Assembly (NCBI GenBank): GCA_023974075.1
Contig: JAMFTG010000488.1
Location: forward strand, 124,001-188,000
Reading direction: 5' to 3'
Origin: Chaenocephalus aceratus
Lineage: Eukaryota; Chordata; Actinopteri; Perciformes; Channichthyidae
Length of the DNA stretch: 64,000 nt
The position numbers and the translations under genes are program-made. Below are positions 11,252 through 20,457 of this stretch, in pieces. The notes under the pieces are model-generated. The model was not told where the DNA came from. It did not search any database and saw nothing but the letters and a program-made list of their open reading frames with translations. Position 1 is the first letter of the stretch. Every line of letters begins with the position of its first letter.

Positions 11252-11688
11252 ATATAGAGTAGTGAGGCGATGACACATTTTTGTAGGGCGACTTAGAAGT
11301 TAGCTTAGCATTGACAAAAATTCGGTTCATTGGGTTTTGGAATATTGCAGAAAATAATCTCTGTGGCAAGCAAACGTTTACGATACTTACACGTTTTGTT
11401 CAGCAGGATAATCTCCACATATTAAAAACACTTTATGGTTTTTGAAGCGTAAATGCAATCTCCTGAAGTGAAAAGCTAACGTTGGGCTATAAAGGAACTA
11501 CGGCACGGTCACATGACTTCACGTCACCACCGCTAAGCTAAAGGCGGCTAATGTTGGGTGTGATGACATTAAGTCGTCTCATTTAGACACTTGTTAGCAA
11601 CCTCCGTTTTTAAATTCACCAGTGGGGTATTTTCTGATTAATTGTATGTCGTAGAATAAAATGTCTTCAGCTTGTGTTAACCACAGAC
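11252..11688. other. Intron sequence, no recognised feature
   Basis: Nothing nameable. The stretch includes 'agctaacg' and 'ctaagctaaaggcggctaatg', phrases common in teleost noncoding DNA. Confidence 0.4.
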
Positions 11689-11986
11689 TAGGGCTGCTCA
11701 ATTAATCGTATTTGAATCGCAATTACAATTTTGGCTTGCAACGATTATGAAAACAACATAATTGAAATAAAACGATTATTTATTTTGTATTATTATTTAT
11801 TTAAAAAAAAAGATATATATATTTTTTTTATTGGTTTTTCAATTGAATAATACTTAAAGTTCAGGGGGTTTTTTTCAATAAATTGATGTTTTCAAAGTAA
11901 TGGATGATCGTTTTTTAATAATCGTGATATCAATTATTGACCCAAATAATCGAGATAAGTATTTTTGCCATAATCGAGCAGCCCTA
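11689..11986. mobile_element. hAT MITE with intact target duplication, left copy
   Basis: A 298-bp element with inverted ends tagggctgctcaattaatcg and aatcgagcagcccta, and a perfect 8-bp duplication ccacagac on both sides (11681-11688, 11987-11994). The interior is AT-rich and noncoding. The right copy is at 26616-26912. Confidence 0.93.
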
Positions 11987-12332
11987 CCACAGACATTATT
12001 TCAGGCAAAAAAAACTTCCAGACCAGTTAGCCGGAAGTGCTAACATGCTAACTCACCACGTTGGGGGATTTTAAATTGCATTTCAATACATTTTGCATCT
12101 CTTCTCAACATACTCAGGTTCACCAGTCAGGTTCTTACGGACATATTTTATGTCGTAGAACAAAAATGTTATAATCTCAACCACAGACCTTATTTCAGGA
12201 CTCAAACCAAAAACATGTAAAAAAAACAACTGACTTTGAGACAAGGGAACAGGAAGTGGTTACATTCTGACTAACTGCCCCTCTCTTTTGTAATGTTGAC
12301 AACATTTCAATTAATGTCGCAGCTCTACTCAC

Positions 12333-12378
12333 CACATTCAGTTTCTGAGGAGCTGGAGAGCTCAGCTTCCACCGCCGT

Positions 12379-12414
<36 letters not shown>

Positions 12415-12734
12415 CTCCTCTTCGTCCTCCTTTCCCTCCTCCTCCAGATGTATCGCGGTCTTCTCCTGCCTCTCCTCCTGCTCCTCCTCCTCCTGCACCT
12501 CCTCCCTTTCTGATTGGGGGATATTAGGCCCCGCCCCCAGCTCCTCCCCCTTGCTCAGAGAGTAATTGTGCTCTTCGCTGCAATGCTCCAACGCCAAACC
12601 TGCGGCCGCCGCCTCCTCCTCCTCCTGCGCCACCTGGTACACCTCCTTAGAAACGCCTCCATCTTTCCCAGCAACACTTAAATCCCTCTCGGTTGTGGAA
12701 ACAGGAAGAAGTTCCTCCCTCCCTGCCTGTACAG

Positions 12735-12768
<34 letters not shown>

Positions 12769-12996
12769 CTCTTCCCAGCGGTTCATCAGCACCGCCTCCT
12801 CGGAGCAGGCCAGCAGCTCCCCCCCCACCCCGAGGCCCAGCCGGGTGTATCGGGCCATCTCGTCCAGCGCGGAGACGTCCCAGCGCTCGGGGAGCAGGAG
12901 ATCTTCTCCGAATCCTCCGTCGTCCACCAGGTCGCTGAGCAGCTCAAAGGGACGCTTTCTAGGAGACGCCGGGGAGCCCAGCATGAGGAGGATGCT
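12333..12996 (-). CDS. crebrf: crebrf exon 3, acidic-tract exon, left copy
   Basis: The longest crebrf exon in the window: 664 nt on the minus strand, acceptor tttctctttcag before AGCATCCTC, donor gtgagt after GAATGTG. It enters in phase 0 from the 14195-14311 exon and leaves in phase 1 into 536-709. It encodes about residues 43-263: SILLMLGSPASPRKRPFELL, WDVSALDEMARYTRLG (aligning with the WD...LTKYTKL region of CREBRF), a first glutamate run near residues 117-129, EEHNYSL near 184-190 exactly as in vertebrate CREBRF, then a second long glutamate run near 228-250 before ETEC. The antisense strand is serine-rich and open only because GAG/GAA reads as CTC/TTC. Compared with the right copy it has His instead of Leu near residue 225. 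Shorter and more acidic than mammalian CREBRF in this region. Confidence 0.88.
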
Positions 12997-13679
12997 CTGA
13001 AAGAGAAACAGAGACGAGCTTCAACATCACTGATATGTGAAAAATCAACCAATGTGTAATCTCCAAAATGGTCGAACGAGCTTCAGAAAGACAACAAACT
13101 TTTGGCTAAAACGGGTAAAAGGAACGCCCTCATACCAAAATGCCGATTTCCCCGTAAAGTGTTTAAGTGATGCGAGAAAACAATATTTCTGTTCGTCGAA
13201 AACTGTATAATTACTCCAGAAATATGAAAATCATGTCAAATAGAGCGTCCGACGGCAGACAGCTTTGTTTTTAGGGCGTTCCGAATAAATAGGGCAAATA
13301 GGCAAGTGACGTTAGCGCCCTCATGCTATCGAGAATAACCCCCGTCTTCTGTCTTCTGTTTACCTTGGACAATACAACAAAAAGAGTAACTTATGCAGAA
13401 GCATCCTCAGGGTTTATTGCACGTAATGTACGTCGCTTTGGACAAAAGATTGAGCTAACTGCGATGTGGTTTCTAAATAAGTTAATATACTGTTAGTAGC
13501 TTGGTCCATTAGAAAGCACCAACTCTATTTTTCACATCGTGTATTTGGAAGTACGGAAGAGGATTAGGGCCACGTGTGAACGGAGGAGATGGTTCTATAC
13601 AATCATAATCTTCAAGAAAAGTGTCCCCACAGGAATGCTTGTAAAAAGGTTTAATTAAAACCCAAGTTCCCATCAGCAG

Positions 13680-13850
13680 AAACACGTGGGTTTGCTATCC
13701 GGGCTCCAAGATGGTGGAATGAGCTCCCATTGACATCAGGACAGCAGAAAGCTTACACACCTTCCAGACTGAAAACTCATCTCTTTCGACTCCACTTCGA
13801 GCGATAGAATTACTAACAAAGAACTTATATACTAACAAAGGGCTGGCTTA
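13680..13850 (+). mobile_element. L2-type LINE 3' coding fragment, left copy
   Basis: Broken frames read PRWWNELPL-like and RTAESLHTFQTENSSLSTPL. Both are the familiar ends of fish L2-type reverse transcriptase ORFs, equivalent to the WNQLP...LKTFLF end of the LINE at 36733-38432. Stops and frameshifts are present. Dead fragment. Confidence 0.6.
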
Positions 13851-13861
13851 TCTAAAGCCAG

Positions 13862-14040
13862 TTGAGTAGCAGGAGCTCCACCAAGCCGTGTAGGACAGAG
13901 AGTGAATACACAGACTATACAGAGATGCTGTGAGAAACCAATGTGAGTTTGGAACAGTGAACAATTTAAATCTATTCTAGTCGACCTCAACGATGGATTT
14001 ATGATCAGTAGACATGGCCATGACACCTTTAAAGTCAGTA
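13862..14040. repeat. Dispersed repeat shared with 62590-62960, left copy
   Basis: About 180 bp match the 62.8-kb region: 'agagtgaatacaca', 'accaatgtgagttt', 'tattctagtcgacctcaac', 'atgatcagt', 'gacaccttta'. The family is not recognised; ends ...cctttaaag are MITE-like. Confidence 0.6.
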
Positions 14041-14194
14041 TCATCAGTGAGATTATCTCCATGGACTGCTGAACACTTTTAAAGATATTCGATGTGTAAC
14101 TTGTGAACTTTTCTGCTGTAACAAATGTAAATGTCCCCTCTGTGGGACGAATGAAGGTATTCTGATTTAGATTCTGGTTCTGATGCTGTCTCAC

Positions 14195-14311
14195 CTGGTC
14201 GTACTCGGTGCGGCCCCCCTGTGGTGACATGGCCAGAGGGTGGGGGCTCAGCAGACCCCGGTGCCCCCCGTACGCCTCGCCGAACGCAGGCTCCATCCCA
14301 TTCATGCCCGG
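14195..14311 (-). CDS. crebrf: crebrf exon 2, left copy
   Basis: A 117-nt exon (39 codons, phase 0 on both sides) on the minus strand, with acceptor ttccctgcag before CCGGGCATG and donor gtgaga after GACCAG. It encodes PGMNGMEPAFGEAYGGHRG and continues to GGRTEYDQ. Joined to the MPQ of the preceding exon it gives MPQPGMNGMEPAFGEAY, which aligns with the conserved N-terminus of CREBRF (MPQP..GM/DP.FG/E.A). A GC-rich exon in AT-rich intron. Confidence 0.87.
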
Positions 14312-14376
14312 CTGCAGGGAAGACACACGGAGAGTTGGGGAGAAAAAGGTTTATGCATGTTTTTTACATTTAAGAC

Positions 14377-14792
14377 TTAAAATTGATTATTGGTCAACCC
14401 TGTCAGAGACTCTATGACTCAGCCTATCATAACAAGCTAGTGAGGCTGTCCAACAACATCATCTCTGACCCAAACCATGTTCTGAACAGTGAATATGAAC
14501 TGCTACCATCTAATCGGAGATACAGGGTCCCACGATTCAATAAAGTCAGACTGAAGCACTCCTTTGTGCATCAGTCAGTCCTCTCAGTGAACACAGAGCT
14601 GATCCCAGATCACGCTGAAGGCTCTTTGAGCATGTTTTTCTCTCACTGATTGTGCTGCTATGTTAATGTTTGTGTTTCATGTATTTGTGTATGCATATTT
14701 GTCTGTTGATGTTGGACATGGAGCTGCTGTGACGCAAGTCAAATTTCAGACTTGATCTGACAATAAAGTAATATCGTATCGTATCGTAAAAG
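14377..14792 (+). mobile_element. Non-LTR retrotransposon 3' end, left copy
   Basis: The plus strand reads the C-terminal end of a LINE reverse transcriptase: ISDPNHVLNSEYELLPSNRR, then VPRFNKVRLKHSFVHQSV. A 3'UTR follows with 'gacaataaagtaatatcg' and an ATCGTATCGTATCGTA tail. The same 3'UTR recurs near 1145-1232. The family (Rex/RTE/L2-like) cannot be fixed by eye. 5'-truncated and inactive. Confidence 0.8.
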
Positions 14793-15370
14793 AAAAAGCT
14801 TTTTTGGTGGTTTTTTTACTGCTTTTCTTTAATATCCATGTTCCCGTTTTGCATTACGTTGTTTGTTTGTTTTACTAATAATGGCATAAAGCATGACAGG
14901 CTCCATCCCATTCATGCCCGGCTGAATGGGCATTTAGAGGTGCGACTAAAAGACAAATTATGTTTGCGTTTCATTTCATTCAGGCCCGGCCGCAGGGAGG
15001 ACACACAGGGAGAGTTGTTTTGTTTGTTTTAGTTTTTCTTCACTATGTGTTAGTACATTACTTATTGTCGTTATAATCCTTTTTGTATATACATTTATGA
15101 CATTTTGAGGTACGACTTAGATGAAAGACCATTTATTTGGAGTGTTTTTTTACAGCTTTTTCTATGCATTTATATCCATGTGTTCGTGTTGCATCTCCTT
15201 ATTTGTTTTATTTTACCCATAATGCCATAAAACATTACTTTCTTAGTTGTATTAACCGTATTTCCCCGCGACACACATACTACCAACATGAATACAGTTT
15301 TGTTTTACATTTAGTTGTTATTTTATAGTTGTTTTTAGTTAGTTGTTCTAATAGTTTGCCATTATATTAA

Positions 15371-15570
15371 TACGGGAGGCCTGTGGCGCAGTGGGGGTAG
15401 TGCGTTGGTGTTGGGATCAGGGGGGCACAGGTTCAAACCCCACTGCATGTCAGCATGTCGTTGTGTCCCTGAGACGCTTCACCCCAAATGGCTCCTGTGG
15501 GGATTGCCACAGTATTGAGTATGTAAGTCGCCTTGGATAAAAGCGTCTAACAAGTGACATGTAATGTACT
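15371..15570 (+). mobile_element. tRNA-derived SINE, left copy
   Basis: Polymerase III boxes are recognisable: an A box in gtggcgcagtgggggtagtg and a B box in ggttcaaaccccactg. The body ends in the conserved fish SINE tail ccttggataaaagcgtct and 'tgacatgtaatgt'. The right copy differs by small indels in the head. Confidence 0.88.
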
Positions 15571-15763
15571 GTAATGAAATATCTGTACATTAATCTGCTG
15601 TTTTCTATAACTTATTAGTATGTGGGAATTCTCCCTCTTCCTGCACTGTATTCATTATCTGTTATGTTTCAGTGTTTCTAAATTGTGCAACAAGAATAGA
15701 AAAGGCCCAGAGGAGAGTCATTCAGAGGTGACGGGTGAGTTTTCAGTCGTGTTCACGCTTTAC

Positions 15764-15828
15764 CTGAGGCATGCCCGAGGCAGGAGGGTTTCAGGTCGCG
15801 GTCGCAACGTCGGTGCAAGTGAATTCTG
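15764..15828 (-). CDS. crebrf: crebrf start-codon exon (5'UTR plus MPQ), left copy
   Basis: On the minus strand the exon lies between acceptor ctctctgcag and donor gtaaag. Its last nine bases are ATG CCT CAG (ATG at 15772-15770), giving MPQ, which joins in phase 0 to PGMNGMEP of the next exon. An in-frame TGA lies 24 bases upstream of the ATG within the exon, so the rest is 5'UTR and this ATG is the start. MPQP is also how vertebrate CREBRF begins. Because the exon starts at a splice acceptor, at least one more noncoding exon must lie further right. Confidence 0.78.
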
Positions 15829-16041
15829 CTGCAGAGAGAAAAAAACACAATTAGGCGGCAAGAAAATACAGTAGGTTGTAACTCTGTTTAGCTATAAGGG
15901 CAACATGTAGCTAATTCACACAAATATAATCTAACATATTTAGAACATTTACATTATCAAACAGCTCGGTGAGTTACCGTCCTTTTTCTGTTTTTATGAC
16001 AAACTAAATTCTTCTGCATGTCCTAGAAAGACAAGGTAAAC
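15829..16041. other. crebrf 5' intron start, left copy
   Basis: About 210 bp of AT-rich intron with no feature before MITE family B begins. Confidence 0.4.
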
Positions 16042-16934
16042 TTAAAGGTCACCTATCGTGCTATGTGTAGTTAATAGCATACAACATACCAAACAGATCA
16101 CCCAATTCTAGCCATGCCTCATATCCCTCTATTTCACTTCCTGTTTCTAAAGTGCTGATTTGAGTACAAAGCTTTAAAAAAAAAAAAATTGATAACAAAT
16201 AAAAAAGGAGGGGGCTGAGCTCGTGCGGGACCCGGCAGCTACCGTCTAAACTACACTGAACAAAAATATAAACGCAACACTTTTGTTTTTGCTCCCTTTG
16301 TCATGAGATGAACTCAAAGATCTAAAAACATTTTCTATAAACACAAAATATCAATTTCTCTCAAATATTGTTCACAATCTGAAAGAATGTGTGATAGTGA
16401 GCACTTCTCCTTTGCCGAGATAATCCATCCCACCTCACAGGTGTGGCATATCAAGATGCTGATTAGACAGCATGATTATTGCACAGCTGTGCCTTAGGCT
16501 GGCCACAATAAAAGGCCACTCTGAAACGTGCAGTTTTGCTTTATTGGGGGGTCTGGGGGGGTCCGAAAACCAGTCAGTATCTGGTGTGAGGGGTAGGGGT
16601 AGGGTTAGGGGTAGGGGTAGGGTAATGTTGTGAATCGAGTGGCCCATGGTGGTGGTGGGGTTATGGTGTGGGCAGGCGTATGTTATGGACGACGAACACA
16701 GGCCACTCGATTCACAACATTACCCTAAACCCTAACCCTCACACCAGATACTGACTGGTTTTCGGACCCCCCCAGACCCCCCCAATAAAGCAAAAATGCA
16801 CGTTTCAGAGTGGCCTTTTATTGTGGCCAGCCTAAGGCACACCTGTGCAATAATCATGCTGTCTAATCAGCATCTTGATATGCCACACCTGTGAGGTGGG
16901 ATGGATTATCTCGGCAAAGGAGAAGTGCTCACTA
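16042..16934. mobile_element. MITE family B with Tc1-like insertion, cut by the gap, left copy
   Basis: Begins cttaaaggtcacctatcgtg, the terminal repeat of the family that is complete at 30976-33581. Internal landmarks are 'gccatgcctcatatccct' and 'gggctgagctcgtgcggg'. A Tc1-like element is inserted at 16252, and the contig stops inside it. Confidence 0.85.
16252..16934. mobile_element. Rearranged Tc1-like foldback element, truncated by the gap, left copy
   Basis: TA then cactgaacaaaaatataaac, the terminal repeat of a widespread fish Tc1-like element, with its subterminal 'gtgagcacttctcctttgcc' and 'ggtgtggcatatcaagatgc'. A run of G-rich ggggtaggggtaggg repeats follows (16588-16625), then a short transposase fragment reading HGGGGVMVWAGVCYGRR near 16641-16700, and then the left arm again in inverse orientation. 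No intact transposase. See the complete copy at 31182-33281. Confidence 0.88.
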
Positions 16935-17034
16935 NNNNNNNNNNNNNNNNNNNNNNNNNNNNNNNNNNNNNNNNNNNNNNNNNNNNNNNNNNNNNNNNNN
17001 NNNNNNNNNNNNNNNNNNNNNNNNNNNNNNNNNN
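16935..17034. other. Assembly gap (100 N)
   Basis: Exactly 100 N, the conventional size of a scaffold gap of unknown length. The base before it completes gctcacta, the target duplication of the hAT element found at the matching place in the right copy. Confidence 0.99.
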
Positions 17035-17394
17035 GTGGGTTCTGTTGTGTTTGCCTTGCTCTGTTTTTTCCTGGATAACCTACAATAAAGGATGGTTTTT
17101 TCAAAGTTAAATTGTGTCCTTCACTTGGGTCCACCCTCCTCTGCTCTCCAGTGTTTCAGGATATCGATCTATATATCATCATCTTCAAGATATAGATTTA
17201 TTTCAGACTCAAATATGTTCATTTAATTCATTTCTTGTTTTAACAGCTACTTACCTGTATATCATTTTACTGTACTTTCGCTTTTGTTGCTGCTTCGGGC
17301 CCATCTTATCTTATCTTAGAAGTGTTCCCTTTGCACCTCTGTGCCACCATGTCCATCTAAACACGCCTCTTTTGTACAGAGCTCGGTAGAAAAA

Positions 17395-18035
17395 TAAAAT
17401 CATATTTTAGTTGCTTTTTGGAAGTGGAAATACATTACATTAATTACATTGGCTTATTATGTCCCTGAGGACCCTGATTGAATCACAATAATATTGTGGC
17501 AGACTTTGTGGTCTCAGCGAATATCGTATCGTTGACCAAAGAATCGAGAAACATGGCATCAGGGTGAAACGTTGGATAAATATCCCTAACTAGAAGCAGC
17601 TTCATCAAACAAGAATGCCAAAATGTGTGGCTGTTTTTAACGTCTTGTTGTTGAAGCTTTTTTATGACACGCCTTGTGAGAGAATCCATGGCGGCCAAAT
17701 ATGAAAACGAGTACTCTGGACCTTCGAGTGATTGTTTTCGATGTGACCTGCACCTATCCTAGAGGAAGCGTTTACATCCAAGGTATTTGTAGGAGCCAGA
17801 ATGCCCTTTAGCCCGAGTTTATTATTTGTATTATTATGAGTTGTTTACATCACTTTTATTTGTATTTGTTGAGCACTTCCAGCAACTGTCACATGGGTGT
17901 GGTATGATTTAGTTTATTAAATATCATCAACCGTTTTTAAACTTCAGAATGGACTTTCTCATTGAAACCGCGTCGCAGCATGACGCCGAGCTCAGCCTCT
18001 TGGCGACTCAAATTTAAACGGGAATTGAGCCGACT
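17395..18035. other. Intron sequence, no recognised feature, right copy
   Basis: Matches about 3800-4435. One small difference is a 6-bp repeat of tatttg near 17862. No feature. Confidence 0.4.
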
Positions 18036-18530
18036 AGGGCTGCACGATATATCGTGTCGATAATCGCGATATTCACATCGCAGGACGTGCGATTTTTTTA
18101 ATGTATTTATTTTTTAGGACTTGCGATATTAAGTAGGCAAATTAACTCAATTATTTTGCTGCTTGCTACAAAAGGAAAACGTGCGCGGCTCTCATGTCAG
18201 GGGTACTTGAGTGAGTGACAGCAAACCACCGATCACAATCAAATCTCCAAAGCAAACGGACCCGGAGATTAAAGGGAACACTGAATAAAGTAGTTTCATG
18301 TGTTTCTCCAGTTCGGCGCTGCTAACCGAGCTAGCTTGTTGCTCTGATAGCTTAAGATCCAGACGTCCGTGACTAAAATCCTTCATCCGGTTAAATATAG
18401 TTAGAAAAATACCAATTGTATTTCATTAAAGTTCAAGAAAGGATGGTTTGCGGGGGGGAAAAACGGTCTTTTCTTCAATTCCTGTATTTTTTCATATCGC
18501 AATATACAGTATATCGCAGTGGGGGCAAAA
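18036..18530 (+). mobile_element. hAT-type MITE fragment, right copy
   Basis: Counterpart of 4436-4930 with the same tagggctgcacgatatatcg end and the same missing right end. Confidence 0.6.
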
Positions 18531-19299
18531 ATCAGTCAGTTTTTTAAGGGGCCGATACGTTCTTTACCGTAAGGTCAAATAAAGTCTTGCTTTCATTCTT
18601 TTACATGCAGAACAGACGCATATCAAATCTGCACCTTTACCTCAGCACCGAGATGGTTTTTAGGAGCGATAGTTCTCTAACAACCTTGGACATAAATGCT
18701 TCATTGGAAAGTGTTACATATGAATGCCTGTACTTTCTGAATGAGGGTGGAAAAAAGGTTTGATTTGCCCTTTACTATGAGGTCAACTCTTCTATCATCA
18801 CGTTGCAATCCTTTGTACGCAGGACAGCCATTGAAGAGATGCAAAGAAAGATATCCTGAGTGGTATAGGGAAGCATTACATTTCATTTAGGCTGACGCTT
18901 TTATCCAAAGAGACTCCGATAAACCATGAAGACACAAACTGAGAAGAGGAAGAAGCTTGAAGGTATATCGTTAGCCGAACCATTGCAAGTGCTAGATATT
19001 TCTTTGTTAGGACTAATGGCCAAGGTGAAGTGGGTTTTCACTCTGGGATGGAAGATGTGAATACTGTCAGCAGATAGAAAGGTTTAGGCGGAAGTGGCAG
19101 ACTCTTGAAGAGGATATATTCTGTGTTAAAGCTCTCCTGTCGTGTGTTATATAGTGTGCAAGTAAACGGTCTGCAAACACCTGCATTGGACACCTTTGCT
19201 TACATCCTGAACATAGTGACATCAACACTTGTGCTCCTGTTGGCTCGCGCTCCAACACATTGTACGTGAAAGGCTAAGGGGCGGGACATCTCTATGTGG

Positions 19300-20365
19300 T
19301 AGGGGTGTAACAGTTCACAAACATTTCGGTTCGGTACGTACCTCGGTTTTTAGGTCACGGTTCGGTACGGTACGTTTTCGGTACAGCAGAAAAAATTATC
19401 ACATAACATACCATATGTATATATTTGTTTTAGTTATTATTAAACTGTAAATAATGTATTTACTCAAATACATACAAAATATAATAAAATAAACATTAAG
19501 GTGCAGCATTTCGATTAACTGAAATTATCTGTATTTGAACCGTACTAGCACCTAAGCAGCCAGTTGGACATTAGGACTTGCTTGTCATTGTATTTTCATG
19601 TTTTCTTAAAGAAAGATGTACTTGTCCACATTGCTTGCCGAAAGGGCAGATCTGCTGGCACTAGCAATGTCTCCTGCTGTGGAGAACACCCTCTCTCTAG
19701 GGACAGAGGTAGCAGATACAGCCAGGTAGCGCTTTGCTACCATGGCAACATAAGGATATTTGGCGTTTGTAATAGCTTTGGCTCGGTCTGAACTTTTTGC
19801 GAGTGGTGGAGGCTAAATGCTAGCGGGAGTTGGGTTTGCACTTCAGTCTTTTGGTACCGGTGATATTCACGTTCGGGTGATGCCTTTTCAAATGAGTGCA
19901 TGTGCAAGTTTGATGTATTGCCAGCCGCGTAACCAATTTTAGTTGAACAATGTCGACAAACAGCTTTGGTCCGGTCCACCTGTCTTTGTCCGTCATCCTT
20001 GTTCGTAACTGCGAAACCAAAATGTTCCCAAACCGGAGACTTCAATGATGCTGGAGGATTTTCAGCTCAAATGTATCTGCGTTCGCCATTTCCTCAAATT
20101 ACTGACTACATTTGAACGCATCCCTCTGACCAGCTCGTCCAATGAAATGACTTGCTCGCTCTATGACACGTTGAACACAATGTGAGCAAATTACTCTGAA
20201 TGCTGCGACGCAGCACCTGAGATTACTTCCAAGAAGTTGTTCACGTTCTCAATTTTTTACGTTTAACGTTATATTCGTTCGGTACACATCGGTACACACG
20301 TGTACCGAACCGAAGGGTCCGTACCGAATAATTTCGGTACGGGTGCGTGTACCGTTACACCCCTA
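19300..20365 (-). mobile_element. Internally deleted hAT transposon, right copy
   Basis: Counterpart of 5681-6778. Left target copy ctatgtgg (19292-19299) is intact, the right one is ctatgggg (20366-20373). A 4-bp insertion near 19900 (gagtgcatgtgc against gagtgtgc) breaks the BED-finger frame, so this copy is more decayed. The hATC motif region is kept at about 19630-19790. Confidence 0.92.
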
Positions 20366-20457
20366 CTATGGGGTTGATCAATCACAACAGAGCTGGCCAG
20401 CTAACCAATCAGAGCAGACTGGGCTCTGGTTTCAGACAGAGGGTGAAAAGAGGAGCT

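Larger units (their letters stand above)
12997..14194. other. crebrf intron 2 with retroelement debris, left copy
   Basis: Noncoding intron between the 14195-14311 and 12333-12996 exons. It contains a SINE-like tail piece near 13415-13450 (cgtaatgtacgtcgctttgg), an L2-like LINE fragment and a dispersed repeat, listed separately. The remainder shows no feature. Confidence 0.6.
14312..15763. other. crebrf intron 1b with LINE and SINE insertions, left copy
   Basis: Noncoding intron between the start-codon exon and exon 2. Two retroelements are listed separately. A 29-bp phrase around 14900 and 14975 (caggctccatcccattcatg, cattcaggcccggc) repeats part of exon 2 and its acceptor (14289-14317): a short exon-derived duplication inside the intron. 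Confidence 0.6.
3442..16934. repeat. Long duplicated segment, left copy (contig end)
   Basis: This segment is nearly identical, in the same orientation, to 17035-31899. It runs right up to the N gap at 16935. Differences are scattered single bases, short indels and the lengths of two minisatellites. The likeliest reading is the overlapping end of one contig, or the other allele, not a biological tandem duplication (see findings). Confidence 0.95.

Noticed and set aside
12293..13000. Plus-strand serine-rich frames opposite crebrf exon 3
   Set aside because: They are the antisense of GAG/GAA runs. Splice sites, phase and homology all favour the minus strand.
15371..15450. Functional tRNA gene
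   Set aside because: A and B boxes are present but the cloverleaf is not intact, and the SINE body and tail follow.
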